From: Collybia mongolica
Taxonomy: Eukaryota > Basidiomycota > Agaricomycetes > Agaricales > Clitocybaceae
Assembly: GCA_013420905.1 (NCBI GenBank)
Contig: JAAXNY010000005.1
Span: forward strand, 496,001 to 560,000
Direction of reading: 5' to 3'
DNA length: 64,000 bases
A model generated the notes under the pieces. That model was not told where the DNA came from, ran no database searches, and saw only the letters and a list, made by a program, of their open reading frames with translations. Position 1 is the first letter of the stretch. Every line of letters begins with the position of its first letter. Positions 12,481 to 24,171 of the stretch are shown piece after piece. The translations under genes were made by a program, and so were the position numbers.

Positions 12481-13130
12481 ACATGAAAGCAGCTGGGTGT
12501 TTTGACCCTAGCTTTGCTGACCTATTATTTGCTTTGCTGACTAAAAATATGACTAATAAAAAAAAAGATGAAAAATATTGAATGGACGCCTGAAACAGTA
12601 GCAGGCGGCATTTGCCGTTGGACACATCATTTAGTGATCATGTGACCAAAAAGTGTCCAGCATCAAATTTGAAATCCTGTAGAATGTGTGCCCTCTGAGT
12701 CAGACTGCTAACTACCAGCTAATGTACCCATTTGTTGCTGGGATCCAGAAGCAGTGTCATTCTTCTTTCTCCACTCACATAGTACATTCTGGAAAGGTCA
12801 AATCAATTAAATAAAGTTTCATGGCCATAGCCTGTTGATTACAAAATACTTATCAAAGCATGCATAAAAGTTTTGAGGCTCAATTGAGGTATACAGGGAA
12901 ATATATAAGATTGTGTACAATCTAGAAAGTGCCTTGAATGTAGGCAGGAACATATCACATGTATTTGTTGTGAGACTGATTACCATCTCATTTACAAAAC
13001 CAAAAGCCATAATCATGGTTCATCATCTATTCTTGCCACAGTAAAAATAAGAATGAAGCAGATGAATCTCTTCTGAAATACCAAGGTAATTTGTTGTAAA
13101 TTAATTTCAATTTTACAGTTGTTCCTTAGA
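12481..13130. other. AT-rich, CpG-poor non-coding sequence
   Basis: No recognisable frame. GCTTTGCTGAC motifs around 12510-12550 resemble the CTGACTAAG / TGACAAAGC repeats at the left ends of the Helitron-like copies, so this may be decayed material of the same family. Confidence 0.35.
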
Positions 13131-13131
13131 G

Positions 13132-13546
13132 TGGTATGAGGCCCCTGGAAGCTCCCCTATGTATATGTTTGGAAAAGTTTTTCACCAGAATGGCCCTCAA
13201 ATCCACTGTATGGGCCAGGGCTTACATTGTAAAACATAAAACATATGGAAAAAAAAACATGTCAATTCTTGCCATACTAGGACCAAGTTTTTTTAGTGCT
13301 TCTTGAGGATTGTGAATCTGGGCTGTGGCTCTTCTCAAACTGAAACAGATCAAATGAACCAGTGACCCATTACTTGAAAAAAATCCTCAAGAAAGGTCCA
13401 AAATGTGCTATATTTAGGCCAAGGATTTTGCCAAAATCACCTCAGATCTGCTATTTTGGGCCAGGAAAATCATCATTTTGGGAGTCTCAAATCCCCAAAT
13501 ATTTTTCAAACATATAGGGGAGCTTCTGGGGGCCTGTAGTATGGGA
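13132..13546. mobile_element. Small TIR element (MITE-like), ~415 bp
   Basis: The left end (GGTATGAGGCCCCTGGAAGC, then TCCCCTATGTATATGTTTGG) is matched in inverted orientation by the right end (CAAACATATAGGGGAGCTTC, then TGGGGGCCTGTAGTATGGG). The imperfect inverted repeats are about 40-45 bp. The interior is non-coding. No target duplication is evident. Superfamily unknown. Confidence 0.65.
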
Positions 13547-13697
13547 GAAAAGAAAATCATTGGCATTTGTGGCCAACTGCAATCCACACTCCAGTGACTA
13601 TATATCTGGAGCTCCCTTTATATATTTGTGTAAATATTATTTGCCCTCAGAATGGACAAGCCACCCCCCCATGCCAAAGGCACAGGTAGTAAGCTTG

Positions 13698-16075
13698 TCT
13701 GTCTATATTAAAGTACTACGGCCGTGTGAATTTGATTGTGACTAATCCTGACTAAGCGCTGACTAAGTCTGACAAAGCAGCAAAAAAGTTGTCTTTTAAG
13801 TAGAGTGCTGACTAAGGATGACAAAGCAGGAAAATTGTTGAAGTCACATGCCATGTCACCTGCTCAAGTCACCTGCTTAAGTCACCCTTAATTACCACAA
13901 TAAATTCTAACATTACATATCTTGCTTTAAAAACTAATACATTATATATTTAAAAAAAAATCTATCCAGGTAACATGCTAAGACACATATTAATCACCTG
14001 ATCTGCAACACCACATCACATGACCTCCAAAGCGGACTAAGTCAACAAATAACAAACAATACCTATTAACCTTAAGCTGCCTCATAAATTTCAGATGCTC
14101 AAACTGGAAAAAAAAAAGTATTTAAATGGTGCCACTACCCATAAAATTACAAATCAAAGTAGAACATGGAAAGCATGCAGATAAAAATGGAAATGAGTTT
14201 ATCTGAGCAATTTGGTTGTTAATCCATAAATTAACATAAAATGTTCTAACACTACAAAGCCTGCTTTAAAATCTGATACATTCTATTTTGAAAAAATTAC
14301 TCTCTGTCTAACCCTATCTTTAGAACAATAGGAATCCAGTGCAAATGAGTAAGGGAAATAGTAATACATGGTTGAGAGAAATATTATAGGTAGAAGAAAC
14401 ATTGATTCCAAGGATTTTGAATAGAGCTGATCCCTATCAAATTAGAGCAATAACAACTAACTTTTCACATAATAATTTGCAAATGTGATAGGAATTGACT
14501 ACACAATATTGGACAGCATTGTTGCCTTTGATGCAGTCAACTGGCTATTCCAAAATATTAGAGGAGATGATAGAGCCTTTGGTAGGCTAATTATAGTATT
14601 TGATGGTGCAGACTGTGGGGATGAACTTCAAATACTCAAACTAAAGAAAAATCTGTACTTATATGGTGTTACTAATGATAAAATGAGACTTTCCAAATGG
14701 CAAATTGAAATTGGCCATGGGAAGCTTACAGATGGCAATGGAAATGTCACCTTACCTAGCCACTTTTATGATGCTGAGAATACTGTGGAGTCTCTAACTG
14801 ACACATTATATCCTGACATTGGAAACCCTGTTCTAAAACCTGATACATTTTACCCTGAGAGAGCTATTCTTTCTGCCAGAAATGGTGATGTTGACTCTCT
14901 CAATAAAAAAGTACTGGATATGTTTCCTGGAGATGGCAAGATGTACCACAGTGCAGATTGTATTGCATATGAAGGAATTGATGGAGCTGAAGCAATATAC
15001 CCTGTTGAATATCTGAATGTTATCAATGTATCAGGGCTACCTCTATCTATGTAAGCTAACTTAAAAAGTGGGGTGCCATGTAATGATATTGCACAATTTG
15101 AACACAGTTGATAGTCTTTACAATGGGTCAAGGGAAATAATAACATGGACAAGCAACTGTATTGTAGAAGTATGGTTGATTGGGGGGCAAAATGATGGGC
15201 ATAAAGAATTTGTCCCAAGGATTCAAATAATACCATCTAACAGCCTGATAACTTTTAAATTGACAAGGTTGCAACTACCTTTACAGCTGGGATTTTGTAT
15301 GACAATCAACCAATCCCAAGGGCAATCACTGCACCAAGTTGGACTTGACTTTAAACCTCCTGTTGTCAGTGATGCAACAATAACAGTCACTGCAGGATAT
15401 CAGAGAGTAGAAGAGGAGAGATAGCACAAGAGATAGAGAGTTGAGAAGACCTGTCTGTATTGCAGAGAATAGAAAAGATCAAGACTACAGAACAAGTAGC
15501 TAGAGGTGCAGTATATATACAACTACCTAAGGGGGACCAGAGTAGAATAAATATGGAGAAAGGTAAACCAAACATAACCAGGGTAGTGCACAGCATCAAT
15601 CAAATGATGAAATGGAATGATGGGAATGATGGGAGAATTGTAACTACTGGGGATAGATGAATTAACAGCCGATCCCCCTAGATAAGAGATAAGATAAGAT
15701 CAAAAAGACGGAGATAAGATGGGAATATAATTTACATGACACCTGTATTTATACATGGACAGCTTTATGTTGCAATTTCACATACAACATCAGTACATAG
15801 AATCAAAGCTATCATATGAAATACTACAGACAATAATAGGTATATCAAAAATGTAGTTTACCAAGAGGTCCCTTTAGACTAGAAATATTATATAGATTAT
15901 AATTTCTATAGGCAAAAAAGCTCACTTATACCTAAAATATTGAGATTGAGCACAGAATAAAGTATTGGGATTAAGAGGGGGTCTGGGGGCAGAGTGCCCA
16001 GCAAGCTGAAGGTTCTGTGGTGGAGCCATGGGTGAGCGTAGTGGTGCCATGGCATAGCCACGGGCCATAAGCTTG
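13698..16075 (+). mobile_element. Helitron-like copy A (degenerate)
   Basis: Starts with TCTGTCTAT immediately after AAGCTTG and ends in AAGCTTG at 16069-16075, where the next unit begins with TCTATTATAAA. Its left non-coding portion (13.8-14.4 kb) reappears at about 18081-18500 and 36070-36600, and its helicase remnant reappears in copy C. The right end has a weak hairpin (16036-16055) about a dozen bases before the terminal CTTG, the layout expected of a Helitron 3' end, although the usual terminal sequence is CTRR. CpG-poor and decayed; only the C-terminal part of the helicase survives. Confidence 0.6.
14485..15424 (+). pseudogene. Helitron Pif1-type helicase, C-terminal fragment
   Basis: Remnant of the superfamily 1 helicase domain that Helitrons fuse to their Rep nuclease. 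Seen: ERAILSARNGDVDSLNKKVL (Pif1 helicase motif region), DMFPGDGKMYHSADCI, PVEYLNVINVSGLPLSM, then after a frameshift at about 15054-15068 GCHVMILHNLN (2B domain) and LGFCMTINQSQGQSLHQVGL (motif V/VI region). The Walker A half and the Rep/HUH nuclease are missing, so it is not functional. A sister copy lies at about 36810-37530. Confidence 0.75.
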
Positions 16076-16180
16076 TCTATTATAAAATACAGTTAGTGTG
16101 TGAATTTGATTGTGACTAATCCTGACTAAGCACTGACTAAGTCTGACAAAGCAGCAAAGAAGTTGTCTTTTAAGTAGAGT

Positions 16181-17079
16181 TACGAGTTCTTTATCAACCC
16201 AGTTTTCAGGCAAAAAGTTGATTCATTCACTCATTCATTCATTCATATTTCAACACCATGGGAAAATATTTCCATAATGGGATTTTTCTTCTCTTATGGC
16301 TTTTTACAGCATTTCTCCACAAATACAAAGTACTGTGACATAATTTGCATGTATGTGGGATGCTTACATAATGCTTTTGATGATGCCATCAAAATTATGC
16401 ATATCTAATATTTCAAAGCGTCGCATTTCAAAATTTATTTTGTGTTTTTCTCCATAACCAGTGAAGCTATTACCTTTGTTTTTATATGTTTGGAATGTAC
16501 AAACATGGCTCTACAATTTCCTTGTTGAGCACATTTTTCCCACAGTCTATTTTGAGCGAAATATTAGAAATGTCCAGATTCAGCTAGTTTTGAAGGTCTG
16601 TGTGTTATCCCAGGGGTGGATAAACATCTTATAACAACAATGACCCTGACCAAACATGACCCTTGTGGGAAATTATGCTAAACATTGGAATAATCAACAA
16701 CTACTACTGAAATACAAAGAGGATTGATTTCTCTATTTATTGGCACATGTCACATGATCTATTCCACCATATAAGTATACCAAATACATGACAACAATCT
16801 GAATGCTTATTAGTGTCCATGATCCTGAGAAAAGTTAGTTCTGATGGTTTTTGTGTTTTCTCCATAACCAGGCAAGCTATGGCATTGGGCTTTGTGCACA
16901 GGCATTGCTTGTATACTTGGTAACATTTTCCCATGGTCACATGACCTCTATAAACTATCATCTACATTGTTTCTTGTCATTTTTACAACTTCCTGAATGT
17001 GGAATGAACTTATTTCTCCTAAGAAAAGAAATAAAGAACGAGTACCTGCCACACAGTGTGTTGGCCCACTCCACGCAAG
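16181..17079 (-). mobile_element. Unclassified ~0.9 kb element, copy 1 (inserted in Helitron copy B)
   Basis: Boundaries are set by comparison with the uninterrupted site in copy A at about 13806: TAAGTAGAG is followed there directly by TGCTGACTAAGG. Read leftward the element starts CTTGCGTGGAGTGGGCCAAC and ends TTGATAAAGAACTCGTA, preceded by an (ATTC)n-type run. The same ends bound a second copy at 21980-22847. There are no terminal inverted repeats and no clear target duplication. An open frame of 74 codons (16737-16961) is preserved nearly unchanged in both copies, but the DNA is equally similar throughout, so selection on it is not implied. Confidence 0.65.
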
Positions 17080-17114
17080 TGCTGACTAAGGATGACAAAG
17101 CAAGAAAAATAGTT

Positions 17115-18090
17115 AAAGTCACATGCTTTGGACGCTTCTTGATCTTTTACCACCACCATCTGACCATGGGAATTCGTCCCTCCTGCACTAGGTTGTCCCT
17201 AAACTACCTAACACCTCATCCCTAATCAACATTGCCTTTCATCAGACCACTCTTTTGGCCTGGGCCACTATCCTTTTACACCATATCCAAATTTCTAACT
17301 TATCAGAGCTGATCCTGACTATCTGCAGGGTCATCTCATCTTGCCTGTACTGGGGGCTTCACTAATCCGTTCACATCCACCTCATCAACTACCAGGCCAC
17401 ACGAGGACACCACAACTCTTGTACTCTGCTTCACGCAGATCCTTAGGGAGCGTCACCACCAATATTTTCAATGATTTATTTGTACTTGCTTAACCACTAC
17501 ACCCAAATACAAAAGGAGGAAGGGGTCTGGCCCCCGATCAGCTACTGTCCCTGCACAGAGCACACCTCTTGGGGAGAATGCCAGTTTATCGTCCAATGGT
17601 GGGATTTGGTGGCCTCATTTTGGAGGGGAGTCATTGCTTTGGGAGAGCGGTGTGGAACAGGGGGGAAAGTAATAGGGGGGATTCAGGAGAGGGGGAGCAG
17701 GTTTGAGGTATGGGTTGTTCATTTAGATTGGACATTTATCTTTGACACTGGGGGGGAGTAATGGGTTTCCAGGGCAACCTGAAAATACCAGGAGGGGAGT
17801 GGAACAGGGTACCAATGTGAAGGGAGGGGACCATGCCCTGAAAAGTAAAGGCAAACCTTTAAGGCGTTGGGAGGTTCAGACATGGTACAGTACAATACTG
17901 TTGGACTGCAGGTATCCTCAGTCTAGACCCGTAATATGACCTGGAGAGCAACTTAGTGTACAGCTCCACCCTGATGGCCCATTACAGATTACTTAGTGGT
18001 AATAGGTGTTTATGCCCGCATGTAGCTGGGTCAAACCCACATGCACTTAATATTATTATTTGACCAAAAAAAAAAAAAAAGTCACATGCT
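17115..18090 (+). mobile_element. LINE/SINE-type retroelement insertion with poly(A) tail and target duplication
   Basis: AAAGTCACATGCT occurs at 17115-17127 and again at 18078-18090, immediately after a run of 15 A (18066-18080). Copy A carries a single uninterrupted version at about 13843. A poly(A) tail with a 10-13 bp direct repeat is the mark of target-primed reverse transcription. The body (~950 bp) has no intact frame; its 3' part (GTTTATGCCCGCATGTAGCT and following GGGTCAAACCCACATGC) looks like the 3' end of a non-LTR element. Probably a 5'-truncated LINE. Confidence 0.8.
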
Positions 18091-18874
18091 ATGTCACCTG
18101 CTCAAGTCACCTGTTCAAATCACCTACTCTAGTCACCTGTTCAAACCAGCTCAAGTCACCTGCCTCAAAAAAACAACATGACCACCACATCACATGACCT
18201 CCAAAGTGCACAAAATCAATAAATATTAACCCATTTGTGTGTACACTTCCACATAAATTTCAGAAGCTCAAACTAAATTTAAAAAAATACATTTAAATGA
18301 TGCTACTGCTCATGAAATTTTACAAATCAAAAGCAGACAGACAAAAATGAAAATGACTTTACCTGATGAATTCTAATGTAAAGCCTTGGATTCACACAAT
18401 ATATTCCAACATTACAAATCCTGATTTTTAATTACATCATATTACATTATATATTTAATTGAGTTTAAAATATTGTTTACATAAGTCTAATCACCAAAGG
18501 TACGACACCCCAGTGCACCCACACTTACCCAATTCTATCTGTGCACTCATGTCCACCTCACTCTGCACAACCAACAGGCAATGAGATGTAACACTCACTG
18601 TGTAACTGGATCTAGTCCACATTTTGTTACTGTATCCTCAATCATAATCGAGCTCCCTTGTCTCTGTGACAAAGGTGAGACATTGGGCCTCCTATACCTC
18701 AGCCTGGGAACCTGACCCTGTTGTGCTCCCCTCCAACCTCTCAGGTTCTCCAGGTGAGTGCGAAGTGTGCCAGTGCCTACCGTGCTCCCTTAATAACTTT
18801 CAGGTTACTACAGTTCACACCTTTGGCACTCCTTATTCCATTCAATTTTTTGTTGTTCCTCCCATTGCCTTTAC

Positions 18875-19870
18875 ATGACTCAAATGCACCATGCAGCCTC
18901 ACAAGCATCAGAGAACCAGTCTGGAGAAGAAAGGGATAAGTCAGGTGGAGATGAGGGCAACCAGGGAACACAGGAGAGAGATGGGCTGAGTGAAGATGGA
19001 CTCAGGAAACCCCTTGCCAGCTCACCCAAAATCTCAGAACTCTATTCAGCAATTATCAAATGCTTCCACAGCGGCAACCTTGCAAAGTCTACCGTTATCC
19101 TCCTCATCTGCAATATGCTTTCTAGAAGCGGCATTGATCCCAAAGACAAGTCTTTTATCTCAGCTTTTGAATCCTATGTTGCTATCTTGGATGGCTTCAA
19201 GTGTTTCTGCAGTGTTGCCACCTCCTGCAGGGCAGAACAGGGAAAATGAGACAGAGACAGCACCACCCCTGCAGACCGCAACACTAGGGAACCACATGAT
19301 TCACCTATTGCGGAAGGAGGACCTTCCGGCTCTCCTTCTTCATCTAAACAATCCTGCTTGCCCTTCCCAGAAGACAAGCACCTCTCATCATGCCAACACA
19401 TCGACCTCTCAGTCCTCCCATGGGTCATTCAAGAAGAGGAGGCACCAACACTCCTCTCACCAAGTCTCTGACAAACCCAGGCTGCACTTGAGAATTTCTC
19501 TTGGGATGTTAAGCTCACAAAGGCCTCCCTCATCAATTCACCAGGCTGCCCTCAATTTCCCAACACTGAGTGGGTCAACCTCCTCGCCAGAAGAGCAGTG
19601 GACTTCGACTGAGTCCTCTCATCCTTATACTCTGTATCCTTTGATGATCAGAAGTGCAAGAAAGTTGGTGAGTTTGAGATCATCGCTGGGCAGTGCTCTC
19701 CTGCCCAAACTGTTGGGTCACACTCGGAATGGGTTATTGCCTGTGACTTGGCATGGGAGGCCACACTCTATGTCTTCCCCCACCATGCTTCCAAATTGGT
19801 TGCATACGGGAAGTACATCAAGCAGCTCTTTGCCTCCTTCCCTGTATCTTGACTTGAGGTAGAGGGCCAT
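18875..19870 (+). pseudogene. DIRS-type retroelement gag-like ORF remnant
   Basis: The opening frame (from the ATG at 18875) is hydrophilic (GEERDKSGGDEGNQ), then KPLASSPKISELYSAI. Downstream, in shifted frames, come NTEWVNLLARRAVDFD, FDDQKCKKVGEFEIIAG and SEWVIACDLAWEATLYVFPH, then ASKLVAYGKYIKQLFASFP. This W-x-x-A-W-type segment followed by FPH...L..Y..YI is, from memory, typical of the first ORF of Agaricomycete elements that encode RT and tyrosine recombinase. A TGA interrupts the frame just after AVDFD and another ends it. Same strand as the RT/recombinase remnant at 32.8-35.9 kb, but a separate fragment. Confidence 0.5.
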
Positions 19871-21979
19871 TACTGGCAGATACGAGTCCTTATGTTTTTT
19901 TTTTGATTAACTTTTCTTTATATTTCTAGAACCAGGTTGTTGCAATAGAACTAGCTATCCAGAATCTCTTCAACTTTATATTACTTTTTTTTGTTGATAA
20001 GTTTGGTTCTGGAACACTTGTCAGGCATTATCCTAGAATTAGATTGTAGGGTACAGGGAGTAGCTTGACATCATGGAAGGCCTGATGGATACACAACATG
20101 AAGATGTAATATGACCACACATTTGAGCTTGCCAAATACTTGTTGCACTTCTGTAAGGGGTCATGTTGCCAAGAGGCTCAGACAGGGAGCAGTATACACA
20201 GTATGAATAACCATGCAGGGAAGGGATGAGCATAGAGCACTAGAGGCTTGACTATGAGTAGAGAATGCAGCCCAAGTCTATTGCAAAGGTGCCCTTCCAT
20301 GGAGAGGAAGGGGCACCTTATATACAGTACATTGTACCTATGTCTCAAATAACAACAGAATCTGATATCAGTAACTCTACTGATGTAACAATACATCTGT
20401 GATATGTTAGTCCAGAGTAAACTACTATCTGTCAAGGGGTTAAAGCAGTGTGTGTCAGAATAATAGATATAACAGTGAGGCTATGCAAGCTGTGCAATAG
20501 TGATTCTGATGGCTAGATGTGGACAAACAAGTGATCCCCTTACAACTTCACCCATATCCATGGTTATGCCAATAGAGGTTGGTGTTTATAGATCCTATAC
20601 AAATATCCACCAATAAAAGGTAACAATATATATCTAGGCATTTTCCTTAAAAACAAGTCAGCTGGTAAAGTGGGGACTCAGACTCTCAGAGATGGACTGT
20701 GAAAAAATTAACAAACTTGGAAATGTAGATCCATATTTGTATATTCCAAATATACAACCAACTCAGTAGCTTCTCTGGGGACTTTATGCTGAGCTATATG
20801 GGCCACACAGACCACACAGACAAATGCAGGTGTCTACAGTCTGAGCTCAGACCCTATTTGGCAGGGAGCCCTACTTAATTGGCAGTCTGCATCTGAGCCA
20901 AGTCAAAGCTAAGTCCATAAATCCATGCTGTTACTTGGATGCTCAGACCCAGTTTGGAACAACTCCTCATGAAGTCCATGCAGACTGTCCAGATTGCTTA
21001 CTTAATCATACTTACCATTGCTTATTTGATGCACAAAAATGCAATATTTTGGAGAGTCAAATACAAGGCCTCAAGGTTACATGTCATGTGCATAAAGCAT
21101 GCAGATTAACCATTTGGTAAGTCCAAGGTGCTTGTTTTTATAATGACCCCTGCTGCCTACTCTTGGCCATTACTGGCAATGGCTGAATATTGTTGATAGG
21201 TACTACATCACCTGTCAGCCTTGTTGTCAACCTCCACCACTACATTCCCAGCTGCCCCACCCATCACCTCCCTGCCATATGATTGTGCACAATACTGCCA
21301 AGTACAATGCCAGGTCCCACTGCCATGGATACCACCACCCTCTCTCATACCCACCCCTCTCAGTGAAAATAACAACTGCAAAATCACAACAATAAGAGCT
21401 GCAGCAAGAACTACAGAGGCACCTGTCATATTACCAGTGACTGCCTGACCACATCTGCTAGTGAGCAGCTAGCATGGTGGACATGGATGGTGCAGTGGTG
21501 TATTCCATATGGTAGAACCATCACCTGGTGGCTGGGTGTGCACCCCTGGATGTGCTGTCTAGACCAAGTAGTGCCAATCACCCCTGTGCCCAAACCAGAT
21601 GTGTGTAAGGTGAGTGCATATGTGCCTCACATCTAGTTGCTCAGATATACCTTGTTCTATTGTATATGCACCTATATGCTGCTGTATACCTTGAGACTAC
21701 CTTGGTGTAATTCTATCTACCTTGTGATATGTTCTTATTCCTTTTACAAATATTAGTTTACTTCTTACTAATACTTTACCCCTGTACTATTTGCACAGCT
21801 CTAGTAGGCTGATATAGACTTCTGGTACACCCACAGTATTTATCCAATGTACCTATTTATAGATTGGACTACCCAATTGTGAAACTTAAACTAATTGTTT
21901 AAATTTTAAGACAATTAATAAACAAAGAATATACCAAATAGTTAAATCACTAAGGAAGTAATATTGATCCAAATGCCTA
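19871..21979. other. Repeat-derived non-coding sequence, no gene recognised
   Basis: CpG-poor DNA with only short open frames, the longest about 85 codons without motifs. No domain, RNA gene or terminal repeat was identified. Probably decayed transposon sequence. Confidence 0.45.
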
Positions 21980-22847
21980 CTTGGGTGGAGTGGGCCAACA
22001 CACTGTGTGGCTCCATTCCACATTCAGGAAGTTGTAAATGAGTAGAAACAATGTAGATGATAGTTTATAGAGGTCATGTGACCATGGGAAAATGTTACCA
22101 AGTAAATAAGCAATACCTGTGCACAAAACCCAATGCCATAGCTTGCCTGGTTATGGAGAAAACACAAAAACCATCAGAACTAACTTTTCTCAGGATCATG
22201 GACACTAATAAGCATTCAGATTGTTGTCATGTATTTGGTATACTTATATGGTGGAATAGATCATGTGACATGTGCCAATAAATAGAGAAATCAATCTAAT
22301 TTGTATTTCAGGTAAATATAGTAGTAGTTGTTGATTATTCCAATGTTTAGTGTAATTTCCCACAAGGGTCATGTTTGGTAAGGGTCATTGTTGTTATAAG
22401 ATGTTTGTTCACCCCTGACATAACACACAGACCTTCAAAACTAGCTGAATCTGGACATTTCTAAAATTCCGCTCAAAATGGACTGTGGGAAAAATATGCT
22501 CAACAAGGAAATTGTAGAGCCATGTTTGTACATTCCAAACATATAAAAACACAGTTAATACCTTTACTGGTTATGGAGAAAAACACAAAATAAATTTTGA
22601 AACATGACACTCTGAAATATTAGATATGCATAATTTTGATGGCATCATCAAAGGTATTATGTAAGCATCCCAAATACATGCAAATTATGTCACAATACTT
22701 TGTATTTGTGGAGAAATGCTGTAAAAAGCTATAAGAAAAGAAAAATCCCATTATGGAAATATTTTCCTGTGGTGTTGAAATATGAATGAATGAATCAATC
22801 AATCAATCAACTTTTTGCCTGAAAACTGGGTTGATAAAGAACTCGTA
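21980..22847 (+). mobile_element. Unclassified ~0.9 kb element, copy 2 (inverted relative to copy 1)
   Basis: Starts CTTGGGTGGAGTGGGCCAAC and ends TTGATAAAGAACTCGTA, nearly identical over its length to copy 1 at 16181-17079 but on the other strand. An AATG/AATC microsatellite lies just inside the right end. The right flank repeats the end motif twice more (about 22868-22906 and, diverged, 22978-23010), each preceded by AATC-rich or AT-rich sequence. Confidence 0.65.
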
Positions 22848-22870
22848 ATCAATCAATCAATCAATCAATT
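22786..22870 (+). repeat. AATG/AATC microsatellites flanking a repeated end motif
   Basis: (AATG)n(AATC)n at 22786-22812 precedes TTTTTGCCTGAAAACTGGGT, and a second (AATC)n at 22847-22870 precedes TTTTTTGCCTGAAACTTGGG. The microsatellite plus end motif is therefore present twice in tandem. Confidence 0.75.
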
Positions 22871-23176
22871 TTTTGCCTGAAACTTGGGTTGATAAAGAAC
22901 TCATAATAATAGAAACAAGTTCCCATAGTATTGAAATGTATACCAACCATCCAACATTTAACATTTTATTTCTAGCCTTGCATCCTGGGTTAATCAAAAA
23001 CTTATCAGATATGCTAAAAATAGAAATATCATTATCAAAGACAAAGTTCAAACAAATGTACATATGTCTGTTAAGTGTTTTTTGTTGTATTATCACATAC
23101 TATATTTAACCATACTCATATAGCTAGCCATTGTCAAGATATTGAGCATTATAGATTCCAGGAGCATCCACATTGA

Positions 23177-24095
23177 CTTGTTTGGCTATGCTTATGGCCA
23201 AGTAATATATAAATGTGATATTAAAATAGATATAATAAGAGATCATAATCAAATTTGGAAAGGCAAACAAATATAAATATACATTTCCTGGTGTACCCCC
23301 TCCATAGGTCTAGGGGTAGTAGCAATTTCAATTGTTTCTGTTAGCCTTGTATTTGCTGAGATATGCATCATCTATATTGTGGGAATTTCATTAATATTGT
23401 TTGTTTGGCCAGACATTGGCAAAGTAATATACAGATCATATTCATTTGTAATATGTAGTAAAAAGGTTGTTGTTAATAATGAGATTTGGAAGGGTACAAA
23501 CAACTACAAACACATATAAATAAACACATCATGGATTCCTTTACAATGTCTAGTAGTAGCATGTCCATCAGCTTTGTATTTGCTGAGATAAGTATCATCT
23601 ATATTGTGGGAATTTCTTTGATATTATTGTTTGTTTGGCCAGATGTGATGAAGTGATATACAGACAGTATTCATCTGTAATATGTAGCAAGAAAATTGTT
23701 GTTGATGAGGTTTATAAAAATAAAAACAACTACAAACACTTACAAACATATACATGAGGTACTACTTCACCATATCTAACACTAGCAATTTAAATTATAT
23801 CCATAGGCCTTGTTGTTGTTGAGATATGCGATGATTTATATTGTGGGAACTTTGATGGTATTGTTTGTTTGGCTAGCTGTGGCAAAGTCATATACAAACT
23901 TGATATTCATTTGTAACATCCTTGTAGTGAGAGAGCTGCTTTTGATCATGATGTTTGAAGGTGAACAAACAAATACAAATACATACAAATATACCAATTG
24001 GGTAGCCCTTCACCATACCTAGTGATAGCAATTTAAATTGCATCCATAGGCCTTGTCATTGTTGAGATATTCAATGTTTTGTAGTGTGGTAAAAG
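23177..24095 (+). repeat. Degenerate tandem repeat, period ~221-234 bp, four copies
   Basis: The marker TTTGTTTGGC(C/T) starts at about 23177, 23400, 23630 and 23864. Each unit ends with TTTGCTGAGATATGCATC-like and TATATTGTGGGAA-like sequence. The units have diverged substantially. Non-coding and AT-rich. The array stops just before the 8.2 kb transposon. Confidence 0.75.
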
Positions 24096-24123
24096 TTTGG
24101 CCCAAAGCGGAAGAAGCCTCTTG

Positions 24124-24171
24124 TAATCGTGCTTACGTTTGTCAACTACGCTGTTAGAGCTACACCACCAA
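24124..24171 (+). repeat. Left terminal inverted repeat of the 8.2 kb transposon
   Basis: Core AATCGTGCTTACGTTTGTCA plus ACTACGCTGTTA, then after a 5-nt insert ACACCACCA. It pairs with 32280-32320. Confidence 0.8.

Larger units (their letters stand above)
16076..18500 (+). mobile_element. Helitron-like copy B, truncated, head-to-tail with copy A, carrying two insertions
   Basis: Begins directly at the 3' end of copy A with TCTATTATAAAATAC, then follows copy A (GTGTGAATTTGATTGTGAC, CTGACTAAGTCTGACAAAGC, TTGTCTTTTAAGTAGAG). It is interrupted at 16181-17079 and 17128-18080 by two unrelated insertions absent from copy A, resumes with CACCTGCTCAAGTCACCTG, and fades out near 18.5 kb before any helicase sequence. 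Confidence 0.6.

Noticed and set aside
16181..22847. A single 6.7 kb transposon with ~0.9 kb terminal inverted repeats
   Set aside because: The empty-site comparison with Helitron copy A shows that the left ~0.9 kb unit inserted on its own, so the inverted pair is two independent insertions.
22786..22870. CRISPR-like or satellite array
   Set aside because: Only a tetranucleotide microsatellite plus two element ends; no regular spacer structure, and the host is a eukaryote.
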